Below are positions 25,268 to 37,626 of a stretch of DNA of 64,000 nt, piece by piece (the stretch's first letter is position 1; each line of letters opens with the position of its first letter). The notes under the pieces are model-generated. The model searched no databases. It saw nothing but the letters and a program-made list of their open reading frames with translations, and was not told the DNA's origin. The translations under genes were made by a program, and so were the position numbers. The stretch comes from Opisthorchis felineus (lineage: Eukaryota > Platyhelminthes > Trematoda > Opisthorchiida > Opisthorchiidae): the NCBI GenBank assembly GCA_004794785.1, contig SJOL01005532.1, positions 450,350 through 514,349 of the forward strand, read 5' to 3'.

Positions 25268-25395
25268 TTGAAAAGCTCAGTGGCTAAAGGAAGTTCCATG
25301 GTTCGAACCCAACCCCGAAATATCAACTGCTCCTGTTTAGGCTTGGGAAACCCGGCAGAATCTTATCCCTCGTGCCACCTTCGGATGGCATAGCA
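25268..25395 (+). repeat. tRNA-derived SINE
   Basis: Internal RNA polymerase III promoter boxes are visible: GCTCAGTGGCTAAAGG (box A) at 25275 and GGTTCGAACCC (box B) at 25300. The short 25-base spacing means the anticodon arm is largely deleted. The following tail (GCTCCTGTTTAGGCTTGGG, then CCTCGTGCC) matches the tails of the copies at 53.3 and 54.3 kb, which identifies a dispersed family and not a tRNA gene. Confidence 0.75.
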
Positions 25396-28300
25396 GTTAA
25401 ACGCCAAAAGAATGCCACAGCTGAAAGGCTACTTTTCATTATTTATTGTTCACTAAGCTGTCTTGCATACTATCTCTATATGTGACCAGAATGTTTGTCC
25501 TCAACTGGGCAATTTTTCTTAGTCCGTTCTTGTTAATTAAGCAGAAAAAGTCCATCTGATTAAGTCCCGATGATCTAGTTGTTCGCACAGGCTGGCCACT
25601 TTGACGAATCCACTTTTCGCTGGACTGTTCACCCGAACACTAATGGAAAAGCTCGGGTAAAGTATGAGGTTACGCCTTGTTATCTCCAGCTTCAACCGAT
25701 TTCGGCTTCGGTCTCCAACCGGCCCTGGATAATTTTTTGTAGGAAGAAGCTGAAAAGAATGCGGATGGATGTAGTAGCAACACACACCAGTCTCGCTACT
25801 TGAGTTAAGGTCTCACGATTTTCTTATCGGTGAGTCCTCCCCAATCCAGAAATTTTATACCCCGTCAGGCACAGAAAGCCCTGTATGACAGTGCATCGGA
25901 TCTAACCCAAATTGAGGCTTGGGTAAATTGGCGTGTAAATGAGGCACTACTTCAATCGTAAACGAGGAAGAATGTACGCCATATTCACATCAATACGACC
26001 CAAAGCGAGATTCACTCTTTCGGATCATTTATGTGTGCACACTACAATTGGAGTTTGCTAAAGCGGTGTCGACCACTTTCTTTAGATACTTTCCGAAGAT
26101 CATACAATGAGGATTGCCACCTCTGAGCAGTTCTCCGAACACTGCCCTATAAAAACCGTCTGATTTCTCGGCCTAAACGGCTAGAGTTGCGAATACAACC
26201 ACAAATATGTGAGGCCTGCCGATCACCTCGGTACCGGCTTCTGATTCTCTGGAATTTGTCCGACGGTATTCACACGTAGTAGCATGACACCAACCGGACA
26301 CAATTCGGTGCCCCCTAATGGTGGTTGTAGGAAAAGAACTTCAAGATCATCTCATAGATCAAGAGCATGGTTATATGACGATTTATCAAGACTGGTACGA
26401 TTCAGACTACTGTCGACCGCAGAGGACATCGGAATGTGACTACGTCACCTACACATCTCGGCACAAAAATAACTTGTACGAATTTGAACTTTGGCTGGCA
26501 TACGACTGATTCCCTTCCTCATTTGGCAATAAAGGAATTCATTTGACCCAATAACCCACTGACCCTTGTTCAACTTCCCACCTGTTTCACAAATACACGC
26601 GTAAATTCCTTTGAATACACGCTATATTTGCTGAGTATTATGTAAATTCTCGGTGAACAGGGACAGCAGGAGAAAACAAGCTTTGTCGGCTGCTCTTGTT
26701 CTTATCACGAAGTTTAAAAAGTATTATCAGCGTCGATTCTGTCCAGCACAGAAGGTGGTCGAAAAGAATTTCGTAGTTTGGGTGCAAGTTCACAGGCTAG
26801 ATCTGTTTTCACAGTGCTACTCAATGAAAACTGCAGTCGAGTGCGGTCTTATTTGGTCGTAGTAGGGTATATTCTTTGTGTGCTTTCACAATAGCGACGT
26901 ATATGCAGATAGGATTCTGTTGATAATTTTAGAAACGACTGAACAGAAATGCAGTGAAGCTTCTTTTGAGGGGCCTTTGATACAAAATCTGACTTTGGCC
27001 GGAAGTGACTTTGTGGTCGTTCTGGTGTCAAGGTACTGTCACGGTCCGAAACGGGTAAAAGATATTTTACCACGAATAGTTGGAGTAGAAGTATATTTTC
27101 AACGACTAAGAAGAGTTGGTTCACTAACCTTCCTTACACGGCTCAGTTAGAGATGCGCGTTACTGCATGCTTTGAAAACATTGTGGACTGCCGTGCAACA
27201 TGATACTGTAGTCGTAATATCCTAAACTTCAAAGAAACCTACTGTGAATTCAGCCATACCCTCTGTTAAGTATTTGTTCGATCGTGGAATATTCCATCGT
27301 CCGGCTGTTCTTGCCATCATATATGTTGGTAGCAATCAAATCAACCGACATATTTCGCTCTGTTTATTAAAATGCACTCATTATACGTTATTATGTCCGT
27401 TTTTTCGCACCTAGACATGCTAACTGGGCGGTGGAGAGATACATCACTTGCCAGGATAAGCTGGCATCCTCCGTTTTTGAGCTAACTCTTGCCTAATCAC
27501 TTACGGACTACTGGACGAAAACCTGAAAGCTAATGTAAGCAGCTCAACTAGGGTAATTTGAAGTGAAAAGGGATTCTGTGTTGGCAGTCGAAGCAACTGC
27601 GTAGACCGCCTTCAACCGGTTACAATAAGACTTCATTTAAAAGTAATCGATGGTGGTAGCGAGAATGAGACCTGAGCACTTGTTCTTGCTTTACCTTATT
27701 CTGATGTTCACTGCCAATAATAACCACCGCGACCATGTGGACATACCGTTTCAGCTTCCGCAAACAAGTTTTGCTCATTTATCTGACCATGCTTGAGGGC
27801 AGTAAAGTTTTATTATAACGGGCTTTACTGGAACCATTCCTCTCCAAACGAATCGATAGTGACGCAAGTGGTATAGTTGTCTAGCTGTGGGATGGTGATG
27901 GAAAAATGGCATTTTCATTGGTATAGTTAACGAGCGTCCATACTGCAACTCTTTCTCCGCAGAAGAAGGCCGCGTGAATGTTAAAATCTGTCCCAGTGTT
28001 GACCAGTTCTTCTCTCCGTGATACGACTACCTCCGTAATAAGACCGCTTTTCCACGATTGTTCTAGAGAAGTCCCTTAAATTGGGAATATGGTGTATTCA
28101 TTTAATACTTCCTCTTTCAAATTGGAACTGAGGTATTTTATTGTGGTAATGGTCTCTCTGCAAAAGGGGATGACAGGGGTTCAACACACAGTGACTCCGT
28201 TTGTAGCACATTTTTAAATACGTAACAGGAGAAATTTACGGGATAAACTCATTTTTTGTTGCCCACGAAAACCACTGGTTTCATTCAAGTTTAGTGTGGC

Positions 28301-28945
28301 GTCAGTTGCACAGCCCTTGCGTAAGGAATGGAGCCGCCGATACCGGCCTGTCAATGTAGTGATTCCTTTATCCTGAGAAACCCTCACAAAGTTAAATAGT
28401 TTCCTTCAGCACCAATTCCCTTTGAACTGAATATCTCGCAAAAAACTCAGGTTATGTCTTGGTCACCCAAAATGCCAAGAAATGACTACTATTGCCATTG
28501 TGAGACAAGGCAACTGCCCACCAGACCCTCTGGATATAAAAAATGGAATCTCCGGATGACTGTAACTCACAAACTGCCCCCGACGAAACCAAAGTGGAAG
28601 CAATTATCACCCGTGGGAGTACAGACAAAAAGATGTCATTTTACTTGCAAATCGTAGTAATCCATGCCCTTATGGTTTTGAATATGAGCTATATTTTTCG
28701 AAAAAAATCAAGCTGTTGCAGTACTCAAAGTCCCGTACAATTCTATAGTTACCAAATAAGGACGCTGATTTTCAGCAGTCAAACGGCGTTATAACAAATA
28801 TATTCTGAAGGACGCATCACCAGGTCGAGTAAAATAAGTACAACCATAATTTATTTCAAAGCTCTGTTGTAAAGAAAAGAATAAATGTGGATGGGAAGGC
28901 GACTTAGTTCTAGCCTACCACAATCATTCCGAGGTATGAACACCT
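25396..28945. other. no supportable gene
   Basis: Several frames of 60-90 codons (for example 26318-26509, 26878-27150 and 28543-28794, all plus) carry no recognised motif. The 28543 frame starts MESPDDCNSQ and could be a short first exon, but nothing follows it. Confidence 0.3.
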
Positions 28946-28949
28946 CCGA

Positions 28950-29870
28950 ATACTCATTCGGACACTCTGGATAGAAACCGATATCGACTAGCATTGGGGA
29001 CAACACGTCCTGGAAAGTGAGTCGTACCGACAGCACCCAGACTTTTCATACTTTCTTCTATAATCCTCTGCCTGGCCAAAGACTGGCCACCCTTCTGCTT
29101 GTGCCACTCTGAATTGGCAATGGAAACAGCACTCTCTTCTGTAAAAGATAGTTCGACGTGCGCAATACGTGGCCCAACCAATGAAGCTTCTGATGTTGAA
29201 CACGTTCAACTGAAGTCCCGTTGCACAACCAACCACTTGTGTTTTGATCATCTCGCGAAGTGTAGTCATGATACAACGGCTATCGAACAACTAAAGATGT
29301 CTCAGTTCAGCTGCTCGAACATTCCAAGTCTCGCAGCCCGTACTGAATCCTGACGCACCCGTCCTTGAGGTTCAGGGATATGCTACTATGACGCCATATG
29401 TGTTTCGAATTAGCATATGCGACCCGAGCCTTAGAGATGCGTGCATAGCCTCATATGTCACACTACGATCGGAATTAATACAACCTCCAGGATACTTAAA
29501 CTCTACCACTTACAGTACCCCTCCCTGTATTGTAAGTGCCGCGTTCAGTGGCTACATACCCAGGAGCATGACCTTACACTTTGTGAAAAGCGCATGCCAA
29601 AGGATGGTATGACCTTGGTCAGTTCATCCAAAAACAGCTGCGCTTTCTCTTTTTTGAAGATGAGAACCATGTCATCTGCATATCCCAGATTGGCAAGATT
29701 TTTTGCTGACAGCTATTTAAAAACTAAGGTTCTGAAAACCTTCCAGCGTTCGTCTCATTATTTTGTTTATCCCAACCCTAAATAGGAACGAAGAGGGCGG
29801 GAATCCTCGTGGAACAACACCTTGAGTACGGAATGATTATACACAATGTGATGGTAGAGTTTCCTGTCAC
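28950..29870 (-). mobile_element. LINE fragment: RT end and C-terminal region
   Basis: Minus-strand segments in the right order: MRRTLEGFQNL near 29760, LGYADDMVLIFKKEKAQLFL near 29690-29640 (catalytic YADD box), a VIPSFGM-type stretch, then LHWLGHVLRTSN near 29190 and SLGAVGTTHFPGRVVP near 29040-29000. These match the RTE/CR1-like family also present at 44-45 kb. Heavily shifted and stopped. Confidence 0.8.
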
Positions 29871-29883
29871 ATAGTTCGTCCAG

Positions 29884-32206
29884 TTATGCAATGAATCCGT
29901 TGGCTACCGGGTGGTAGAGCGACGCGCAAATGTGTTTGCGACCTAGCAATTTAGTAGGTTGCGAGACATGGCCTGTAGTTACCACGGCCACACAACCGAC
30001 CTGAGCCACCCAGCGTTTTAAGACTTCCCGCGCGAACATTTCGGTCACAGGGACGGTCTGATAGTGAGACGGCCTCCGACCATTTGGAAAAATGTTCCTT
30101 GAGGTCAAAATGTAGATAGCCTCCTTCGATTGTGGTAGTGAACCGACCAGGTCGACGGACAATAGGTGAAGACGTGGGTCGGATGTCACAGACTGTTCCG
30201 GGAGGGCTTTGGTATGACGGATCCACGCACAGTTTTGGACGTCTTTGTTCACCTTAGGCGATATGACCAGCATAGGCGTCTGATCCATTTGGCTGAGATA
30301 GACCATGTGGTGTCTCAAATATTACGCGGAGGAAAGCGGCCGGAACCACAGGGCGAGATGTAATCAGTGGTGTATCATAGATGACCGCCTCTTCAAGAGG
30401 TTGCAATGGGAAAGGCCTGAGGTCTCGAGGAAATGTTGTCGTATAGTTTTGTTTTTTCCCGGTCAGCAGTTTGAGCATCAGCTATAGCTTCTGTTTCATT
30501 CGATGCCTGACATGCCACTGTAAGAACCGAAAAGAGGTATCAATGAAGCTGTTTGATACAACTGAGTCATGTTGCTTGTCACTCGTGAACTGGGCAGTGG
30601 AGTCTAGGTGTCCCGTCTAGCGGAGGTAATCGATCGGACCCGGAAAAAGACATGGTGATTGGCTCATGGCCAATGTTGACTATGGGAGGGGCTACCTTTC
30701 AACGCATGTCTAAAATGCTGGGTAGCAAGGTAGATGGTTGAAAATTCTTTGCCAAAGGCACCGCAACGGGTTCAAGTGGGTTGCGAAGGTTTGGAAGAAA
30801 TGTCAGTGGTCTCCACTCAGCAATGATAAATTGCAGTAGTACTGCCCCCAAGGCGGCTTCGGATTCGTCGGTCGGAAGTGACAACTGTGCCCGAAGACCT
30901 TGATGGTCTAGCAGGGCCATGTTTGAGATAACCTGGGTAAGATGCTTGAAGGCCTGGCACGCATCCTCAGTAAGTGAAAAGTTTTACTTATGCCTTTCGG
31001 CAAGCGTTTGCTTAGCAGCAACACACCCGGGTCTGAAAAACCTGCAATAGCAGACTTATCTGCAGAATATGCCTCAATGGCCCTGGTGCATGGTGGTCGA
31101 CAACTTCCCGTACCTGCAACGGCCCGAGAAGCTCCAGAGAACTCCTGTCTGGTTAATACTTGTCGGCACTAACGGTCACGCCCCGTTGGCTAGGACTCGC
31201 GAACAGCTGATGCAGGTGTTGGGAGTGTTCATTCACTGAGGCGCTGATGATCAGGATATCATCTGTCTGGGATAGAGAAAATAGAAGCCGCAAAGCACGT
31301 TGTGTGTGAATCACTGAATGGTCTCAGAGGCGTTGAACAAAACACATGGTATTGGGAGAAACCCGAAAGATGAAACAACTTCATGACCACGGCCTTGGGA
31401 ATACACACCTCGGAGACTGGTATCTGTCGATAGGCTGGAACCAGACATGGTGCTGAAGAGACCCTCGCCTCTCAGACTACCGGTGATATCACGGATTTGT
31501 GGTGTAAAGTAGCTGTCCGGAGTTGTGATCTTATTTACTGCGCGGTGATCACCACATGGGTACCAGTCACTCGGGTTCTTTTCCGGAACCATATGCGGCG
31601 GTAATTTCCAAGGGCCGTCTGGTTGCGTAATCATCCCAAGGCAAAGCATGTGGTCGAACGCCGCTTTAGATTTTGAGAGTTTATTTTTGGCAGCAGCCTG
31701 CGGGGAAGACAGCATGCAGGTGGGTCTCGTGTAACTCCACAATTTTCGACTCTCCTCTCTAACTTCAGTGATTCATCTGGGGCTCGAATAACGCCAGGGT
31801 ATCTCGTACACAGCTTGCTGTAAGTTTTGATGCCTTCTCGCAAGGTAAACGATAGACTGATGACTCGAATGCTTGAATGACCACTACACATTCTCAGGTT
31901 AGTGGTCCGGTCAACACACTGTAGTCCAGGAGTACCGATGGGTAGGTCGAGATGTCGAAGGAAATCAATTCCCAGGATGGCGAATGGAACTTCTATGACA
32001 AAGGTCCAAGGGAACTCGAAACGAAGTCCTAGGCTGACGCTCAGCAACCGCAGGCCGAATGTGGATATGGAAGTGACATTTGCAACGGTCGGTGAGGGGA
32101 AGCTGATATGCTTGCCCCGCGACAAGATTGAAATAAGTGGTTTGTAAATTATTCGAACCGAGTTCTCCAGGTGCATTATGTTTGGTAGTTTATCCAGCTG
32201 GGTCAT
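29884..32206 (-). mobile_element. Gypsy-type LTR retrotransposon, pol remnant
   Basis: Minus strand, domains in the usual Gypsy order. The aspartic protease end is at 32206-31850 (FAILGIDFLRHLDLPIGTPG; the catalytic DSG triad itself is not readable). RT at 31742-31311 shows PHMVPEKNPSDWYPCGDHRA and VNKITTPDSYF. The RT tail near 31200 shows HLHQLFA. RNase H at 30920-30700 shows LPTDESEAALGAVLLQF and EWRPLTF. Integrase at 30318-29884 shows LLSVDLVGSLPQSKEAIY (first catalytic D) and a YHPVANG box. No YxDD box can be read and there are many frameshifts. LTRs and gag were not found; 32207-32750 is the place they would be expected. Confidence 0.9.
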
Positions 32207-32750
32207 TCGGTCGGCTGCTGAGTCCTAGTTATCCGTGTTTTTGCGACAGCCTTCCTATTTTTCAAACCAGACGCTAAAATTAGGCTTTTACTCGAATATA
32301 TCATGTCCTGAGGAAGTCTCGAAGTTACCTGGTTAGGCTTAGCGCCAACCGCACATATTTCTACTACTGAAAACTAATCCCAAAACCACAAACAATGCAT
32401 CAGTATCCAACACATTATATGGTGAGGCTACTAAGTGCAGCATAGTTGTTACGGTAGGTACTGTTCAGAGTCCGAAGAACGGACAGAAGGAGGAGAAATG
32501 TGTGAGAAATGATGGCGAAAACCGACCTGAAATTTGCTTTTATTGACTTCACTAGGTTTTAGACGTTAGAAGACAAACCTTATGTAGCATGTGCAATGGT
32601 GGTTGATTCTTCCTGGCTTGTACGAGCTGGAACCGTACACAACATTTTATTCGACTAATAGTTTTGCAGCGTTCCCATGATCCGGTGCATTAATTCCGCA
32701 TATTCGACCCCGATGGATAATCTTTCAAGCTTAACTCCGCGTGGAAGTTG
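32207..32750. other. no gene seen; possible decayed gag region
   Basis: Lies where the Gypsy gag and leader should be, but no zinc knuckle or other gag motif is readable. Confidence 0.3.
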
Positions 32751-32751
32751 G

Positions 32752-32862
32752 TATATATATATATATATATANNNNNNNNNNNNNNNNNNNNNNNNNNNNN
32801 NNNNNNNNNNNNNNNNNNNNNNNNNNNNNNNNNNNNNNNNNNNNNNNATATATATATATATA
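32752..32862. repeat. TA microsatellite containing an assembly gap
   Basis: TA repeat on both sides of 76 unknown bases (32772-32847). The gap was probably caused by the repeat itself, so its true length is unknown. Confidence 0.97.
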
Positions 32863-32879
32863 ATGACAAGCGAAATCTA

Positions 32880-33075
32880 AAAGCCGTGAACGGAATCGAC
32901 TGCCTTATGGACTGATTGTGGACTTCACCAAAGTCTTCAACTCAGCCAACAAAGAAACAATGTGGATACTCCTACTGAAGCTTAGTTATCTGGGAATAAA
33001 AGATTACATATTCCGAGTGTGTCGTCAGAACGAGGGATACTGCAGAACTACCTTCTCGAGACGGGGGAAACCCTG
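32880..33075 (+). mobile_element. LINE fragment, RT first catalytic box
   Basis: The plus-strand frame reads LIVDFTKVFNSANKETMWIL, then LLKLSYLGIKDY. This is the non-LTR RT motif A (VDFTKAFD-type), with the catalytic D of the AFD triplet changed to N. It begins straight after the TA repeat. Confidence 0.65.
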
Positions 33076-35785
33076 TGGTTCTGACTGGGCATACCTGGCT
33101 TCAACTCCTGTGCATGAGTTTTGTTCAGATGAGTTAGTCCGGTGACACTGTACGACCGAAGGTTGATCTCACTTGAAGTGAGGCACTTGCTTTTTATGCA
33201 ACAATGTACGCCCCAGTGATAAAAAACGGTAGATTTTCATATAAGGATCAGACCTCTGTTCACATCCCAATCAATGATTTGTAATCCAACTCTAGTTTTA
33301 TCCGGTCCGGTCTTCAGTCGATTGGCATGTACCAGGACTAGATAAAAGTGTTTAGTAGTGCATGTCTATCTAACCAGTAGTGACGAAGTGTTAAGCCTGA
33401 CATTTTTGACACGTGTGGACTTCCTACATCCAGACTACGAGCCAGTAGGGCTAAAGTCTGTCTGTGAGAACACAACTGAACAAACACATTACCACATCCT
33501 TTATAGGCAATGTTCGAGGCTGTAGGCTGCGAAGCAGGTTTCTGTTTTAAACAAGAGAACACTAAAAAAGGGATAGAAGTCTCGAATGCGACGGTACATA
33601 GTGTCGATCCAGTTGGCATGTATAAATAAACTACTCAAAATAGGCGTCAGTAGCGTGGGCTGCGTTGGGGGCAGTCAATCACCTGGTGATTTACTTACTA
33701 AAACTGGAGAGAAACTAGTCTAACGGTTTTTGACAGACAGTCAATTTGGTCACATCTTCTAATAGCCCCAAAACATGTGAGGCACCCAGGACACTATGGC
33801 TGGGCTAAGGTTTTAAGTCTGCTCATGTATTGCAAGAACTTTCACAATCCCTATATCACACTCCATTCAAGAGAAAGAGCGTCAGCAGTTACCACATCTA
33901 GTTAATATAAGAACGCGGTTGATGACAAGCGAATTTTACGACTACAGCTTGGCAACAACTGCAAGTACAGGTCACAACTGGTGTGCCTAAGACCTGCTAG
34001 GCGAGATTCAAGGCGCGACAAGAAGACCAATGAGCTCATCGTAGGATAGAACAATACAGCTCGATCAGGATGGTGTGGCATGGGTTGTATTGCAGAACTA
34101 GTCGTCGCTGGCAATACTAAAAGCATTTGGTGTCGACGACATCCATTCCAGTTGGTAAGCGATCAAGTCTCAGAACACTTTGTGGTTAGTTCCCTTTACT
34201 TTAGCTTGTAGCCCCCATGTGGAATTCATGATAATACGCGTCGTTTCGATCTAACAGATATCACCCTGTTACGGGAAAATATATGGACCTTAAAGTCGTT
34301 TTCAGTGACAACACACCGCTTTGTTAAAACGGAACTAGAGCCGCTCCGCAGCTCGAAAACGATATCCAAAAACTGTCCCCTAACCTGCACCCCAAACGAG
34401 GACTGGGCACATACCATTGAATGCAGCGATCATCATTCAGGTTTTTTGATAATTCCACCCACTCCCACTACTCATTACCTGACCTGTCTAGTCCAGTGTG
34501 TCCTAATAACAGTTTCGCTCAATTAACTCATGTTAATCAGAAGGTAGATGTGACTAGTCCCGGGATATCCATGGACTGTTGGTCGCGTTTCGTCCTATGT
34601 AGCGGGAGTTAATCGCCCGGTATTCAAATCCAAAGGTCGTACTCCTAACCAGGAACACTGAGCGGTTGCCGTACTGACTTGTGCGTACGGCGTCCATGTG
34701 TGTTAAAAGTCTGACTGCTAGTGAATAGCCAGCATCGTTCCTCACTTACATGATCTCCAAGGTGAAGGTGACCAAACCATAAGCCTGGAGATTCTACAAG
34801 TGATAATTACGAAGCAGAATGAGTCAGTCCCGGAAGGGTATTTTGTCCTGATTTAAACTCACTAGAAGAATGCAGCTGAATTCAACGTCTGTTTAGCTTC
34901 AGAGTTCCCATTTTTAACCTCAACACAAAGTGGCCAGGGAGCTCGCTTGTGTGCATGGCATATATGATTTAAGTGAGTGAACTGGCTTAGTCCATGCGAA
35001 TAAATTTGTTTAGAATTCGACTATATACGAACAGTCAGATAACGAATCCCAAATTTGCACGATCCTCAACTCAAATCTGAAAATTACCGACCTGTGGGTC
35101 TGAAGTGAAAACGAACAGTGAGGTGTAGTTGTCCGGCTATCTAGAAGTGGTTGGATTCCTGACACCGATAACCCAAATTCAACTATTCAACTCACGTTAA
35201 ATCCACCAAGATTCATGACCTCTGGCTTACTGTTTTGGTCCCGTAATTGCGTCAGCTCATCCGAATTTCATGTTTCATATGAACGTGATAAGCCCCCTCG
35301 TGCCATGTGCACGATGAATAGGAAGAAGTAAGTTTTTTTCAAAAACGGATAATTATATAAGACACCGAACGATATGACAAAATCCCGAAAGTACTCCACT
35401 ACCAACAACTTAATGACGGAGCAAACGTGTACAGCACTACTAAGTTCATGGTGTTCGTCGCTCTAGGTGTGCACTTGGTGAGCATTGGTTAAGAACTGGT
35501 TGGCGTATATGGTGTAACAAACAGTCAAACGAAACGGAACAGCACGGTCAATTCCAGGTTAGATTATGCTCCCCATGCTTACACGGGTGTGTAAATGAGT
35601 ATTGTGCTACTGGGAGAAATGCTGGAACATCACAGAAACTGATTACGAAAAAGCAGATGAATTGTTTGTGTGAATGTATGAGTGTAGTACACATGTGGGG
35701 TGGTGGATCACAGTAGATAGATTCACTGAAGTGCCAAGTACACCACTGATAAATAAATAAAACATTTGTTACGAAGTGAAATTTC
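33076..35785. other. no supportable gene; intergenic region before the CdsA 3' end
   Basis: Short overlapping frames only. No domain recognised. Confidence 0.35.
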
Positions 35786-35786
35786 A

Positions 35787-35792
35787 TTTATT
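35787..35792 (-). promoter_or_regulatory. polyadenylation signal AATAAA for the CdsA gene
   Basis: AATAAA on the minus strand (TTTATT on plus), about 78 bases beyond the stop codon at 35870-35872. Spacing is plausible for a short 3' untranslated region. Confidence 0.6.
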
Positions 35793-35869
35793 TAAAATGG
35801 AATATTCTATAAAAGTGAATAATTAAAAGCATCGAAGGAACGGGATTTCAAATGGTAGGAGTGATCAAT

Positions 35870-36062
35870 TCATGGGGCTTCTGAAATCGCACTGACAGAT
35901 GAAAGCTCAGATGGGTCAATCAGTTCGTTGACCAAGTTGGACAGGCGGTCTGGTAATAAACCGCGTTGATGCAGGCCTTCGGTGAGTAAACGATAGAAGG
36001 CCAGTTGCTCGTGAATTGGGAGGACATATATACGAGAGAGTAGAGAGGCTGGACTGTAGATG
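35870..36062 (-). CDS. CdsA: phosphatidate cytidylyltransferase, last coding exon
   Basis: Starts after CTCTGCAG (minus) with one base completing an Arg codon split by the previous exon. It encodes 63 residues, IYSPASLLSRIYVLPIHEQL, then FYRLLTEGLHQRGLL, and a tail ending AISEAP and TGA. Human CDS2 has a similar C-terminal helix region followed by a short acidic tail. Codon phase matches exon 37388-37626 exactly. This end is antisense to a shorter plus frame that is not real. Confidence 0.88.
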
Positions 36063-37387
36063 CTGCAGAGTAGAAAAGACAGACGGGGTATCAGTAAACA
36101 AAAGTCGACAAGTTACAAAACAAAAGCACATCGGTTAGGTGGTGTTGGTCGTCAAATGATCAAGTGTTAGTAACACGCACACGTAGCCTAAGCTGCGAAG
36201 ACAAGTATCATTCAAGTAATCTTGATGATACAAAGATAAACTCGATGTGGTGTCACGATGAAAAAAATGGCAGTTGTGGTTCACAGTTATGGAAAGACAA
36301 AACACCGAAAGTTACAGGCTGAAGCTACGGCACTCTCTTTTGAACAGTACATTTCGTGCCCTAAGATAATTAAAATCCCGATCATGTAAATGAGGCGTAG
36401 AAGCGGTAAATGTGATTACTTCGCATGTCAGAGGATCAGAGTTCACAACTGGATTCGTCCAAGGACACGAATTAATGACAGTCCCGATAAGGACGAAAAT
36501 CGAGTCCGGTGTTTCACTTTGGTGTTTACCGGTTTACCGAGGGAGTAACTGTTCAAACGAGCGTGATATGCAGGACGAAATCTGAACACAAGAAAACTTA
36601 TCAAGTTACGAACAAACGAATTCTTTTCTCTTAGTCGCCTTAAATAATGAAATAATATTCCCTTACGAAGAGCATGGATTGGCCTTATAAGTGACGACTG
36701 CTAAAACGAAAGCTCGTACACATGCGTGCACCTCCGAACACGACTGACACAATAGAACCGTTCCAAGGGATGCATCGTGAAAGATAAAAGTTTGAACAAG
36801 ACAGAAACCAGCCACTATGTACGGTCGCCAGGGTGCATAATGTAGAGGCGCCATTCCCTGGAGAGATCACCTTTGGCCGGTCCCTTGAAGCAGACCTCAA
36901 TAGTCACGTTCCTCTTAAAAGAAACCAGATAATAGAACAAACCGTCTTTGTTTGGTCCACTACGACAGGCTCTCCAAGAGAAGACGGCTACATGAATATC
37001 GTTCAAGCTTTTTAAGAAAAGGAAAGCATGGAGAGGAAAATGTATGCTTTCGCTTACTTGGAAGGATCACCCAAAAGGCTAAGCTTATTTGCTGGCAAAT
37101 CAGATGGAAGAGTTGTGAAGCCGAGCTTACAAACAGGCAGTTACGGGTCACTCACAAGCAGGTTTATGCACAAGAGCACAGAGGCTATGAATAAGTACTA
37201 GTATCTAATAAAACTGATTACTACGGCTTCTCACATCGCCACTCCACAAACTAGTAAACCTAAGCACGTCACCGTGGGAGACAGCAGTGTTAACCAGGAG
37301 CATCGGGAAGAGTTCAGCAACTGTCCATAGGACATATCTATTCGTCCCAGAGGGGGCAAATCGGATGAACAGGATAGGCCAACATAC
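36063..37387 (-). other. CdsA intron (last)
   Basis: 1325 bases between the last two coding exons, with GT (GTATGT) and AG ends. I see no transposon in it. Small open frames on both strands carry no motif. Confidence 0.75.
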
Positions 37388-37626
37388 CGAACGAATGAGT
37401 TGTAGTAGATGAAAACGAACACACCAACGATGAACTGGCAGTCGAACCGATCGACTACGCCACCATGGCCGGGGAAGACATCACCGAAATCTTTAATCCG
37501 GAATGCGCGTTTGAATCCGCTGGCGAAGAATCCCCCAAAAGGTCCCACAACCGAGACATACAGCGCGATGATGAGATAGTGCCAAAGGAATGGGTACCAC
37601 GTGAACTGGCGGAACGGGACCATAAA
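37388..37626 (-). CDS. CdsA: phosphatidate cytidylyltransferase, exon with the catalytic signature
   Basis: Bounded by TTTTTCCCATCCAG (acceptor) and GTATGT (donor) on the minus strand. It encodes 79 complete codons plus two bases. It begins [20 protein letters not shown] and then reads [30 protein letters not shown] and VVDRFDCQF. This is the CDP-diacylglycerol synthase signature: S-x-F-K-R, K-D, P-x-H-G-G and D-R-x-D are all intact. The enzyme joins CTP and phosphatidic acid to form CDP-diacylglycerol for phosphatidylinositol and cardiolipin synthesis, in the ER membrane. A frame running past the donor to 37231 is intron read-through. Confidence 0.96.

Noticed and set aside
29388..29785. Plus-strand frames of 74 and 114 codons
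   Set aside because: Antisense to the LINE RT that contains a YADD box on the minus strand.
31902..32147. 81-codon plus-strand frame
   Set aside because: Antisense of the Gypsy protease region.
37231..37387. Extension of the CdsA frame past the end of the catalytic exon
   Set aside because: A GTATGT donor and a perfectly phased last exon at 35870-36062 matching the family C-terminus show this is intron.
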